Shown one piece after another: positions 1 through 10,239 of a DNA stretch of 64,000 nt. A program made the position numbers and the translations under genes. The notes below the pieces were generated by a model. That model searched no databases and had not been told where the DNA came from. It saw only the letters and a program-made list of their open reading frames with translations. Numbering within the stretch: position 1 is the stretch's first letter; each line of letters opens with the position of its first letter. The DNA comes from Monoplex corrugatus (Eukaryota > Mollusca > Gastropoda > Littorinimorpha > Ranellidae), in assembly GCA_030674185.1 (NCBI GenBank), contig CM060314.1, forward strand, positions 27,055,891 through 27,119,890. Direction: 5' to 3'.

Positions 1-2190
1 CAAAAAGAGCAAGAGAAGTAAATAGGTTGATGGCACTTGACCATGTTTCTTTCTTGACACAATCCAATTTATATACTGAACAATGGGTGGGATACATAGA
101 AAAAAAAGGGGAAAAAAAGCCCCATGACATCGATTTTTGACTTCAAGAAGCTAGATGTCATGCTTCGAACAGTCATATTTTTACTACATTTTGTGGGAGT
201 TATTCAATGACTTTTTACTTTCGCTTAAACTCTTCGCAGTTTGTCACAGACTCGCAGGATAAACAACAGTATAGATAACAACTTGAGGTTATAGACCGCA
301 CAATGGTTTCTTTGAATAAATCCACAGGACGAAAAAAAAATCTAAGAACAGACTGAAAATTACCCCCTAGAAGCACGGCGAAAAGTAGTCATTGGCACAA
401 GCGAAATATCACTCTAGTCACCGGCACGCAGAAAACTACCACTGTTAGTTACTTCCAGCATCAGTTCAAAGGACTCTGCTACTACCCTGAAGTAAAAAAT
501 GAGAGAACTTTCCTCTTTTGCTTTCTACCACGAAACGTGTCGCAGACTTCTTGGTACTCCGTCACTGTTACTGTCCATTGATTTCTCTCCACTCCCGGTC
601 ATTTTCGGTGACCGTGCATATCTCCACTGTCATTTTTGCTGAGCGTACATTTCTCCGCCAACACTGTCGTGACCGAAGTCTGATCTAGCAGCACTATCAT
701 TTCCACGCTAACACGTAGTAGTTCCAGACAGAGCACGGCCCTCACGTCAGAAGGCTCGTGCAGCACGTCACTGATTGCTAGGTAGGGTCTGCCTGGTGGG
801 ACCGTTGAAGGCCAGTGACAGCAACGGCGGAGACAGGGCGACAGGATGAGCACAAATGACAAGGGCGAAGGGTTTGCTGGCGAGGGAGGGAAGAGGTCTG
901 GGAGAGAGAAGAGGAAAGAAGAGTTTAAAAGGGTAAGGGATCCAGGGAACACGAGAAAGGAAGGGGAAGAAAAGAATGGGGTTTGGGAAGGAAGGGAAGG
1001 AAGTTTTCACAGCGACAGACGTGATTAAGGCCAGTGGATCACGCCAGAGGTACAGGGACCCGCCTTGACAGACTGGCGCTTCTCTAGTGCACTTCGCTCT
1101 ATCTCCTTCAACACACGCAACCTCGCTCAACGAAAACAACCGCAAACCGCACCTCTGTGCACATTTCTTCCTGAAGAAAAAAGCCTTCCCTTAACCTTCA
1201 TCTATTGCACTTCAAACTGAGTCAGAAACGAGGCTAACGCCTTGGTCGAGATTTATACAGGATGCAATCATAATAACGCGGAAAAGCGGATCACCACGCT
1301 ATTACTCGCAAAGGCGGTCCAAGACTCATAATATTGCCCGGGCGAAAAGGGTCCGGGTCCGGTATCCAATCTATTATTTTCTGCCAGGGAAAAATGGAAG
1401 CCGTGCATCACAGCGATGTGGCGTTGAGGCGCTTCAAAAGAGGGGATGGAGGGGGAAAATGTGGTATGGGCCGTGGACTGGGCATGAGAGGAGCGGGCCA
1501 GTCTTGCGGCTTAAAGCCACCCCTCCTCTCAGTTTGCGGGTCCGTCCCTGATCGTTCGCGTCTGCAATTTATGATCACGCTATCGGCTGGAGCTGGCAGG
1601 AGAAAACTTAGTACAGCCATGCTTACATTCTCTCGAGTCCCACACCTCTCAGCACCTTTTGCGACACTGTTAGTATAGTACTGGGTCAGGTCTGTTTAAA
1701 TGTATGTATTCACAACTGTGCCTCGTAGAAGAGAAACGGGGGCGCAGGAAGGCAAGATTTTAGGCAAACCACACAACCAAATATGTGTGTGATCACTGCC
1801 AGAAGACTGTGTCCATATTGAGCGCTAATATTCAGTCAATGAAGACAGTTTTGAGTCAGAGGAAACGTTACCAAACAGCGCTAACAGCAATGATTCTCCA
1901 GGACTGCAAGATGCCTTCTACCACACACTCAGTTAGACAGATGTATGTATCAGGATTACTCAATGAAAAGGATCGACCATGGAGCCAAATGTGATAAAGA
2001 TGCATAAAAAAAAAGACTAGAGAGACAGCACCACGATATTTTACAACTGTTTTCAAAGAAGGGTAACACCTACAGTGACAGATCGTTTCCTTGCATCTAC
2101 AGACACATTTTTCATAAATGTAACATTAAAAGAGGCCAGTGGTGGTCACACTTGTACAGCAGCGACTGCAGTTTATGTTATGATAAATGT
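1..2190. other. unassigned single-copy-looking DNA
   Basis: I see no recognisable gene, RNA or mobile element here. The part around 530-1,680 looks less AT-rich than the flanks and holds a purine-rich run (about 840-1,020). The reading frames there overlap on both strands, show no family motif and are probably chance frames. An unseen promoter or exon cannot be excluded from sequence alone. Confidence 0.5.
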
Positions 2191-2253
2191 TTAATTTAGA
2201 TTAAGGTCAAATATACATAACTTTAATCTAGATTAAGGTCAAATAACATAACC
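2191..2253. repeat. 32-bp tandem duplication
   Basis: Two adjacent AT-rich units both carry TAGATTAAGGTCAAATA and are offset by 32 bp, with a few substitutions and a short indel. This looks like a local duplication with no other features. Confidence 0.75.
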
Positions 2254-2443
2254 CAGAAATCACTGTGAAACCCAAAATACTTGGTGATGCCAATTAACTT
2301 AAGCATCTGGGACATTCCATTAGCGAATTTTCATGACTGATGCGTACAGACATTAAGTTTAAGCAGCAGACTTAAAAATTACATCCCTTGTCGATCTTTG
2401 GTCCAAAGCTGGTAGCAATCCACCCGTAAGTATTTGAGATACG

Positions 2444-2444
<1 letters not shown>

Positions 2445-2514
<70 letters not shown>

Positions 2515-2568
2515 TAAAAACTGAACTGAACTGAACTGGTGTGTGTGTGGTGTGTGTATGTGTATGTG

Positions 2569-2642
<74 letters not shown>

Positions 2643-2668
2643 CGTGTGCGTGTATGTGTGTTGTGTAT
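2445..2668. repeat. (AC)n facing (GT)n with (TA)n, inverted microsatellite pair
   Basis: A pure (AC)n tract at about 2,445-2,511 is followed within about 30 bp by a (GT)n tract (about 2,538-2,668) that contains a short (TA)n. A small CTGAA-type triplication lies between them. Because AC and GT face each other on one strand, the two tracts are mutually complementary and could fold into a long hairpin. Confidence 0.95.
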
Positions 2669-3157
2669 GTATACACACAGTTCCATTCAACTGAATGTTT
2701 AATGGATCCTTAAACCCGACTGGGGCTTAGTGGATAACAACAGATACATGAAAATTCAGTGGGATCAAATATAGCATAAAGAGAACAGTCCAACGGAAAA
2801 TTATTACATTTGAGTTGTCATACGATAGGATGGTCAAATATTGAGAATATAACAATACAATTTTATAAAAATTTGATGAAAATTGCTAATTTCAATTGTT
2901 CTTTTTCTTTTCAACAAACAAAGCTACACAATGGCAACGTTAGTTTAAGAGACATGTTTTTGTGGAAAAAAAACTTAATCGATCATCAAGAAATTCAGAA
3001 CGTTCGAAATTAAAGTAAACTCATCATCAAAACATTGACATCATAAAGCTTACATATTCTGTTTTGTCTGTCCACTCCTTTGCGTTTACAGAATCCAATA
3101 TCAAGTCTGTGACAGCTGCATCGACATTTAATCAAAGGAAAAACGACAATAGTTAGG

Positions 3158-3159
<2 letters not shown>

Positions 3160-3241
<82 letters not shown>

Positions 3242-3392
3242 ACACGCACACATACTCATTCAAGTTACTTAAAGCCACGTCGACGGTTGAGAGAATATCA
3301 GAGCTGTCACCACGTTTCTAATAAAAAATAAATAATAAAATCAAGGTTAAAAACTTTCTACTTCAAAGCGAGAACATATCAAAAACTATCAC

Positions 3393-3423
<31 letters not shown>

Positions 3424-3865
3424 GCGCGCGCACGCACGAACACACACACACATACACACAAATGACAACGACACTATGGGAATCGGCTTTTACAAAAGGT
3501 ATTTTGATTAACAAAAAACAAAACAAAACAAAAACAACAAGAAAAAAAGAGTACAGGGTTTGAATGCCGACCCACACCAGCAAAATCAGGTGTGAATGCC
3601 AAGAGGTACTTTTATCGGGAGGGACATACTTCACGCCGCGTTTCGCTTGCTTCCGTCTATTTTCTAATGTATAATTGCAAGACTTCCAATCGCGTCTGTG
3701 TTCGCGCCTTTTTGCCCCTTTGAAAAAAACTGATTCCGCTCTGCGACCGTCTCCAATTTAGCTCCGTTAGTGGCAGGAAATTGTCAAGACTGGCTTTCCT
3801 TGGAAATCCATTGGGAGATTTTTTGAGAGACTTTTAAAATGGGGAAAAAAGGAGGGGAGAGAGAG

Positions 3866-3942
<77 letters not shown>

Positions 3943-4189
3943 CATTTCTGAATGTGTAAATAAGCACTACACGTTTTTTTTTCATCAGGCCTTGGTCCTG
4001 CACACGAGTAAGAGAGAAAAAAGCAATAAAATGAAACGAAATCAGATGAAAGGAAACTTTATTTTACAACGGTATACATAATAGCATATAGACCAACTAA
4101 CATAGTTATCTGCCGTTGCTAAACTGTTTATATTAAAACAAAAAAGTGGGACAGAGTGCATCATTGTCATGTGATCACGTAACCGGTGG

Positions 4190-4231
<42 letters not shown>
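3160..4231. repeat. microsatellite cluster
   Basis: Four tracts are separated by unassigned DNA: (AC)n at 3,160-3,239, (AC)n with a central CG run at 3,393-3,460, (GA)n at about 3,855-3,937, and (AC)n at 4,194-4,231. The unassigned parts (including 2,669-3,159 and 3,461-3,854) show no gene or element that I recognise. Confidence 0.95.
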
Positions 4232-4233
<2 letters not shown>

Positions 4234-4541
4234 CTTTTTTCGGGATGGGGGCGGAAGCGAGCACTGGGAAGACTGATGGAATACACCAGCAGACGCGATC
4301 TTCCATCTTTGCCCCTGGAGTGTGAAAGCCAGCTCAGGCACGCGAAGGCCGGTCAATTTCTGGACGTTTCCACCCATCTCTTGATTCTGTCGACCTCGCA
4401 GTCTCTTTAAGGACAGACTCAATGATGTTCTTGTCCATTGTGTCATGGTGGATGACTATCATTTACTTGAACGTTGGCAGTCACTTTGATTCAAATCAGT
4501 CATGTTTAAGTCGCTTTGATATTCCATCATCATCATCACCA

Positions 4542-4710
4542 TCAGGTGCCTTGTCGCATGGCGTTGGCGATCACAGCCCTCTATACGAATCTATCTTGTC
4601 GCTTCAAGTATATCACCTACCGGTAACTGTCTTCATCCACTCTGCAAAACTGTCCAATATTTTCTCCTTGGGTCTGCCTGGTTCTTTTCCCCTTCAGCTT
4701 TCCTGTTGTG
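4542..4710 (-). pseudogene. LINE RT C-terminal relic with ATC/GAT tail
   Basis: On the minus strand the frame reads TGKLKGKRTRQTQGE near 4,706 and ends RAVIANAMRQGT followed by a stop at 4,542-4,544. A short run of GAT/ATC-type triplets (about 4,532-4,543) follows at once. A Lys/Arg-rich GK-x-x-G-K-R stretch, then a MI-A-x-A-x-RQGT-stop ending and a trinucleotide tail, is how many endonuclease/RT-type non-LTR retrotransposon proteins end. Two TAG stops interrupt the frame, so it is dead. Only the last ~55 codons are visible. The call rests on remembered family endings; clade not assigned. Confidence 0.5.
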
Positions 4711-5275
4711 ACCAGGTAATCAAATTTCGATATCCAAAAGGGGACAAAATCACTTGTTGGTCTGTATATTTATTGTTTGCATCATTTATTTTTAAAAATC
4801 TATTTTGACGTTTTTGGTTTGCTTCGTGCTCCATTCATTCCGCTTGTCTCACCCCCACTTTTCTCTCTTTTCTTTCACATCATTTATCTATTTATCTACT
4901 CATTCACTGTTTCGCTAATTAATTCGTATTTTGATTAAATTATTTTCAAACATTCAATGTATCATAATTTTTGGCCTGGCCTAGATGCGTCGTGAGCGCA
5001 CAGGACGCACCCCTAGTTTAAAAAAAATCGTGTCAGTCGGGGAAGAGCCATACTGGGCCGGTAAGACGCAGCTAGAAAAATGATTTAACGAGTTATATAG
5101 AAAAGATGAAGACAGCAGCAAAAACGTGAAGTAACATACATAAAATGCGATACAAGTCGCACAGTTTTTCACAGTAGAAGTCAAAACGAAATTCGTGCAC
5201 GGAAAAGGCGCAAGCAGCCCGGAAGACGCAGGGGTCAAAGTTGAAGGAAACATTTGCACCTTGTTGGCATATATA
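4711..5275. other. unassigned DNA
   Basis: The stretch holds AT-rich DNA up to about 4,980 and a more mixed block from 4,981. I recognise nothing in it. Reading frames on both strands lack family motifs. Confidence 0.5.
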
Positions 5276-5278
5276 TAT

Positions 5279-5354
5279 CAGGAAGATGTTCTCAGCTGTT
5301 TTTGGTTGGGTTTTTGGAAGTCACGGCACACCAAGGTTAAGATCATACGGACAA
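5279..5354 (+). repeat. 76-bp interspersed repeat, copy 1
   Basis: This core begins CAGGAAGATG and ends ATCATACGGACAA. The same 76-bp core occurs at 5,481-5,556 and 7,365-7,440, with substitutions but no indels. It is preceded by a short (TA)n and followed directly by an AC tract. Function unknown. Confidence 0.9.
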
Positions 5355-5406
5355 TACACACACACTCACACACACACGCACACACACACACACACACTCT
5401 CTCTCT

Positions 5407-5457
<51 letters not shown>

Positions 5458-5480
5458 CACACACACATATACATATATAT
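5355..5480. repeat. compound (AC)(CT)(AC)(TA) microsatellite
   Basis: An AC tract is followed by a short CT run, another AC tract, a (TA) run and more AC. It forms the spacer between 76-bp repeat copies 1 and 2, so one core plus this spacer makes a ~202-bp tandem period. Confidence 0.95.
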
Positions 5481-5554
5481 CAGGAAGATGCTCTCAGCTG
5501 TTTTTGGCTGGCTTTTTGGAAGTTATGGCACACCTAGGTTAAGATCATACGGAC

Positions 5555-5556
<2 letters not shown>
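5481..5556 (+). repeat. 76-bp interspersed repeat, copy 2
   Basis: This is the second copy of the core beginning CAGGAAGATG, 202 bp after copy 1 and in the same orientation. It is followed by (AC)n at 5,557-5,610 and a short CT run to about 5,625. Confidence 0.9.
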
Positions 5557-5604
<48 letters not shown>

Positions 5605-5625
5605 ACACACATCTCTCTCTCTCTG

Positions 5626-6106
5626 TCACTGAATAAAAGAGAGACTCAGCGAGTGGATTACACTTTCCCGATTACCAGTTTTGGCCCTAGACCCTCATCA
5701 TGATAAAACAAGAACAAATATGGCATGATTACTTGTACGTTGTAGAATTCATGTAAAGTTTCTCAATTCATGGTAGTTATCTCCTTTTCTTACCAGTTAC
5801 CACATTTCATAGACACTACACGATTTCATACCAGTCATCAGAAAGAAACTCAGCCAAACATTAGGGAAGTCTTGCTGTTACTGTTTTGTCCTAAGTTTTT
5901 CTTTTTTGTGTCTCGTGCACGCTCGACAAAAGCCAGTTGGCCGAAATTTCGCACCTTTCTTGTTTCGTGAATGAAACACGCGATCTCATTCTATTTTCGA
6001 GGGTGTTTGGTTTCAGGGCCCACAGCGTGGGCGTGCATGTCCGACAGGCTTTTGTTTAAAGGTATGACCTACAAAGCGGTTTCTTCAGTCACTTTGCCTT
6101 AACACT
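5626..6106. other. unassigned DNA upstream of CR1/L2 fragment
   Basis: No recognisable gene or element. The LINE similarity starts at about 6,107-6,131, so this segment is either pre-insertion flank or an unrecognisable part of the element. Confidence 0.45.
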
Positions 6107-6697
6107 GTGAATTCTGTCTGGGTCAGCAAGCATTTTGTTTCTCAAACTGCCAGATCTTGCTACTATCACCTCCATCGTATAAGCCTGATCAGGAAGTATC
6201 TCTCTGTCGAAACAACTGCAAAACTCGTTCTCTCCTTCATAATGTCTCGCATTGACTATTGCAATTCACTCCTGTCTGGTCTTCCTGCCTCCACCATTCA
6301 CATCCTGCAGCGCATTCAAAACAATGCTGCACGCCTTGTACTAAAAAAGAAAAAAGCTGACCACATATCTCCTCTCCTGGCACAACTTCACTGGCTCCCT
6401 GTATCAAAGCGCATACAGTACAAACTAGACACCATGTGCTACAAAAGCCTCAATAACGCAGCCCCCGATTACCTGTCAAGCCTACTTGAGATCTATGTTC
6501 CCTCACGTACCCTCCGCTCTGCCTCCGATCCTCTGACTTTTCGCTTTCCACGCACTAAGCTCAATACCTATGGTCCACGAGCCTTCTCTGTTTCTGGTCC
6601 ACTTTCCTGGAACAAACTTCCTCTCTCTGTCCGTCAGCAACCTACTTTTGTCTCCTTCAAGTCCGCTCTCAAAACTCACCTTTTCTCCTCTGCATAA
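6107..6697 (+). pseudogene. CR1/L2-like reverse transcriptase C-terminal fragment
   Basis: The open frame of about 196 codons carries the downstream thumb-like part of a CR1/L2-type RT. Visible blocks, in order, are RSCYYHLHRISLIRKYLS, SRIDYCNSLLSGLP, LHWLPVSKRIQYKLDTMCYK, YVPSRTLRSASD, the GPLSWNKLPLSVRQ block, and FKSALKTHLFSS before the stop. The catalytic palm with the F/YADD motif lies upstream and is missing, so the fragment cannot encode an active enzyme. There is no in-frame stop, which suggests a fairly young copy. Family similarity starts after about residue 8. The first codon is a GTG in the annotated frame, so it is not a true start. Confidence 0.85.
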
Positions 6698-6853
6698 ATT
6701 CCTGACCTCACTCAATCCCCCTCTGCAGCCTGTTTCCACTCGGAGGGGAATCACATTGTAATATATAATTGTATATAATATGCTCTCTATAATTTTCCAT
6801 TGCTTTTATTCTTTCTCCCCATTTTAGCCGTGTGCGTGTACGTGCGTGCGTGC

Positions 6854-6931
<78 letters not shown>

Positions 6932-7035
6932 TGCGTGCGTGCGTGTGTGTCTGTTTTAGCGCTTAGATTTGATTTTATCAAGATTTTGCGCTATACAAAA
7001 TTAAGTATTGTATTGTATTGTATTGTATTGCATTA
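6107..7035 (+). mobile_element. CR1/L2-like non-LTR retrotransposon, 5'-truncated 3' end
   Basis: The element consists of the C-terminal part of the RT ORF (6,107-6,697), a short 3' UTR holding a (GT)n microsatellite (6,840-6,951), a GCGCTATACAAAATTAAG motif and a terminal (TATTG)n run near 7,008-7,031. A 'GCGCTATA...' motif followed by a short tandem tail is typical of CR1/L2-type 3' ends, which the element's own RT recognises. No 5' part is present, as expected from 5' truncation during target-primed reverse transcription. Confidence 0.85.
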
Positions 7036-7246
7036 TCCAAGTTTTACATGATAAAGAACAAGAGCACGACTGATTTGCATAGTCTGGTGATGAAGCCGAT
7101 GGTGCCATTATTCCAGATCATGCTTCGTCTGGCCACTGCTGCCGTTGCTTTTGCCAGAGAAATGCTTTACATCAAGATGGTGGAAGTTACTGACGGCGTT
7201 CGCTCTTTTTTATTTTTGTTTTCCAGACCATTTCTTATCTCTGAGA
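7036..7246. other. unassigned DNA between LINE tail and GA tract
   Basis: Short unassigned stretch with no recognisable motif. It lies between the (TATTG)n LINE tail and the GAGC/GA microsatellite. Confidence 0.5.
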
Positions 7247-7268
7247 ACGAGCGAGCGAGCGAGCGAGC

Positions 7269-7325
<57 letters not shown>

Positions 7326-7335
7326 AGAGAGATCT
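7247..7335. repeat. (GAGC)n(GA)n microsatellite
   Basis: A short run of GAGC-type units grades into a long (GA)n. It directly precedes a short TG run and copy 3 of the 76-bp repeat, so that repeat again borders a microsatellite. Confidence 0.95.
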
Positions 7336-7364
7336 GTCTGTATGTGTGTGTGACAAAACTGCAC

Positions 7365-7440
7365 CAGGAAGATGATCTCAGCTGTTTTTGACTGGCTCTT
7401 TGGAAGTCATGACACACCAAGGCTACGATCATACGGACAA
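7365..7440 (+). repeat. 76-bp interspersed repeat, copy 3
   Basis: Third copy of the core found at 5,279 and 5,481, of the same length and orientation but more diverged, for example GATGATCTCAGCTG in place of GATGTTCTCAGCTG. It lies beyond the CR1/L2 fragment, so the LINE sits between copies 2 and 3. Confidence 0.85.
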
Positions 7441-7544
7441 TACCACCAATAACCAAAAACAAAACAAAAGAAAAAATAATTAAAGTCAGTACTTTTTGAG
7501 GAAGGCGTGTAAAAAAACACTTTCTCTGGAAATCTGAGAATATG

Positions 7545-7690
7545 TACATTCTATTTCAATGTCATGACAGTCTATCATTGTCCTTGCTTCGTGTCAAGCT
7601 TTATTATATGTGATGTTTGTTCAAGGTCATAGTGACCTTGAGAAACACTATCTAGATTTTGTTTTTCTATAAAAGGAAGGATCCCTAGGA
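7545..7690 (-). repeat. dispersed repeat pair, copy 1 (partner at 24.04-24.24 kb)
   Basis: The reverse complement shares GATGGTCAAGCCA, a TTCCTTTTATA motif, a TTTCTCAAGGTCACT-type block and a GACACGAAG...CTGTCA...ATTGAAA series. The order matches 24,055-24,235 on the plus strand. Similarity is interrupted but collinear. The element type is unknown. Confidence 0.55.
7621..7641. promoter_or_regulatory. palindromic nuclear-receptor-like half-site pair
   Basis: Two perfect inverted arms, TCAAGGTCA and TGACCTTGA, are separated by 3 bp. AGGTCA-n3-TGACCT is the canonical estrogen-response arrangement, and each arm is also an extended TCAAGGTCA half-site of the ERR/SF-1 type. It lies inside a dispersed repeat with no gene nearby, so a regulatory role is only a possibility. 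Confidence 0.25.
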
Positions 7691-7722
7691 TGGCTTGACC
7701 ATCATATTTGAAATCTACTATC

Positions 7723-7748
7723 ACAGACATCTTATATAAGATGTCTGT
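7723..7748. repeat. 26-bp perfect palindrome
   Basis: The arm ACAGACATCTTAT is followed at once by its exact reverse complement, with no loop. The centre is TATA. It is too short for a transposon terminus pair on its own. Confidence 0.9.
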
Positions 7749-7759
7749 CTACTACACAA

Positions 7760-9660
7760 CTAACCAGCTTCAGTAATCCAAACAAAGCTAGCGCCATATG
7801 TCAGGAAAGGCGTACAGTCCCTGTATTGTTTATATTTTTGTGGCTCCAGACATTGACAGCAATAAACCAGGGCTGGATAATCAAAGTGAAATGGAATCAA
7901 TTTCAACGGAATTAATGTGAAATGCGTTTCATTTCCTCCCGTAATTCGTCTCAAGGGACATGTAAAATCCGTTTCTGCTGGGCTCCTGTGGGCCGACAAA
8001 CGCACTTCTACTTCACGACAACTGGACCCCAATTTCATGAGTTGGTATCATGAATATACACCGTTAAGAAAAGATCGTACCAACAGTTCGATTCGAGTTC
8101 TTAAAAGCAACAAAATGTTTTCAATCATTCGCACTGGATTTTGTTCAAAATAACTGAATTCGTTCTTACTCGTTTACTTGTACATCTTAAAGTAAAACAT
8201 AGCTTTATATTAGTAAATTGGTTACAAATCAGCTTTCACGTACAAATTCTACCCAAAATTTGAACAGTCAGATCTATACTGCTTATTCATCTACTTTTTC
8301 TCTACCGTCTTTACGGGACAATGTTATATATACACATTATAAAACTGTTCTACATTAATTCGGGTTAATCTGATTGAGCTTTCAACCGTTCGAATACAAT
8401 GCATTGTTTTTTAACAAATTACTGCAGTCGATAGCATTGTCAGTAACAGGAAAGACTCCTTGGAATACAGCCAAGTCAGTCCCCCAAATATCCACGAAAT
8501 GGAACTGATTATTCTGTACTTGTAAAAATCAAAAGTGTACTCTAGAGATCGAATAGACACAAACAGAGAGAAAGAAAAGAAAGGATAAAAGAACGGAGTC
8601 ACAATCATAGCAAACGCTCGATGGCAGTTTTCAGTTTAATACTTTAAGATGAAACACGAGTGACATAAATCTTTGGAACATTTGTTGAATGCTCCGTGGG
8701 ACGAACACTAATCCAAGCAAGACACATTAAAAATGACTAAAATGAATGATTGTTTCGGTATTATGCCCCATAGAGACGGAAACAAAGACTCTGAAATGGA
8801 CCAGAAGACAGAACTAATGTGTATTCTTCAGAAATCTTTTCTACAAAAGTACTGAACCGATAAAACATACCTATTGAAACGTCAATCTGAAAAGAAAGGC
8901 TATGAAAAAGTGTGGGGAAAAGAAGGCTGAAAACGTTCAGAAGATGCTTAACATGTAGTACAGCATAACGTTGCAGCTCCTTAAATACCACAAGAAATAT
9001 CGAAATGACCGAGCGAAACAGCAGCTCTAATTCAACATCGCTTACAATCAAGATCCGGAGATCTTAAGTGCATTAAAAAATAATCCCGATCGATGTTCGT
9101 GAATTTATTCAAGATCTTACCAGTGCTCGAGATTTATGTGCAGGCTTATGTGCCATGAACAGTTTGGATCTTCTTCTATCTCATGGCATTTGCAGTATTG
9201 ATGCATATGGACTCTGTTCCGACTATGGAAACTGAAACTTAAATCAAATTCAGTATCAAAATCCTTGTGTTTGCAACGACCTTTTCTATTTTTTTCATTA
9301 TCAATTTTCTGTGTGAATCTTGCGTCTTCATTTTCTTCTAGTTTGCTTGCAAGTGTTGAAAATTCAGTGCTGCCTCTGGAAAATGTATTACAACGTCACT
9401 GATGACTCTATTGACAATTTAAGTTTTTGTTACACCACCACTACTACTACTACTTCTTCTACTACTACCATTTGTACGGCACCAAATCTTGATATTTAAA
9501 TCAAATCAAACTGCGCACTCTCATCATTCCCCAGTGCACTCACTTGCAATGACAAAACCTCAAGGGTATAAAACACACACAAATCGGGAGGGGGGGGCGG
9601 GGCAGACCAAGACGGGAGGAGAACAAAAGGGTGGGCATGTAGAAAGGGAAATCACCGCTG
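7760..9660. other. unassigned DNA
   Basis: No gene or element recognised in about 1.9 kb. A short ACT/TCT triplet run lies at about 9,432-9,471. A poly-C of about 12 (9,667-9,678) lies just after this stretch. Confidence 0.5.
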
Positions 9661-9679
9661 GACAACACCCCCCCCCCCC

Positions 9680-9772
9680 AAAAAAAGTCTTCAAATTAGA
9701 CTTGACGGAAGACGGAGTCTGTGATTGTCGAACAGACAGGGGAAGCTCGTCCCAACTATATGGACCAGACAC
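9680..9772 (-). pseudogene. CR1/L2-like RT C-terminus, small fragment
   Basis: The minus-strand translation reads MSGPYSWDELPLSVRQSQTP then VKSNLKTFF. It matches the GPLSWNKLPLSVRQ...FKSALKTHLF block of the element at 6.1-6.7 kb. Only about 31 codons remain, and they run into poly-A/poly-C on the plus strand. It is a second, inverted and more truncated insertion of the same or a related family. Confidence 0.7.
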
Positions 9773-10060
9773 AGAAAAAGAACGGCGATTGACTGAGGAA
9801 TATTTGTCAAAACGTAAAATGAGATATAATCTAATGCATGTTTTCTATTTTCAGTTCTTTTATATTATTTCAACCATTTTTTTTATCTAACATAAAGAAA
9901 CGTGAGCAGACGTTAAAGAAAATAAATCAATGGGCCAAATGTTAACCTCGAGACTTGAGACTTGTGAAGAGTATGGAAATACTGACCGCTTTTCTGCATC
10001 AAAAGATTCTGAAAACTTTCAATAGTATGAGCTCCATGTGTGCACACATTTCCTCTTTCA
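9773..10060. other. unassigned DNA
   Basis: AT-rich stretch with nothing recognised. Its right end contains a good splice-acceptor-like pyrimidine run (TTTCCTCTTTCAAG, ending near 10,061). Confidence 0.5.
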
Positions 10061-10061
10061 A

Positions 10062-10239
10062 GCGAGAGGCTGAACCAATAGTGGACACCAAAGACGAACG
10101 ACTTCAGGGCAAGATCGATTCATCGTCTCCAGAATGTTTGGAATTGATTGAAGCCTGCATCATCAGTGCCTACAGTATGTCTGTATGTCGTATGTTCTAC
10201 AACAAGGCTGCAGACTGTCGAGTTCAAAGCTTACAATAA
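10062..10239 (+). CDS. possible PAN/apple-like exon (isolated)
   Basis: After an acceptor-like TTTCCTCTTTCAAG an open frame of ~58 codons runs to a TAA. It contains VDTKDERLQGKI, then ECLELIEAC (first cysteine pair C-x6-C), SVCRMFYNKAADC, and RVQS. Four cysteines plus 'C-x-x-F-x-YNK...C' resemble the PAN/apple fold, which is common in secreted mollusc and cnidarian lectin-like proteins, where a D-x-x-L-x-G-x-x-I start precedes the cysteines. No splice donor is obvious, the frame reaches a stop, and no neighbouring exon is seen. It may be a terminal exon, an exon relic or chance. No gene name is justified. Confidence 0.3.

Noticed and set aside
4422..4808. 128-codon plus-strand frame
   Set aside because: It is the antisense of a LINE C-terminal relic on the minus strand and contains no recognised domain.
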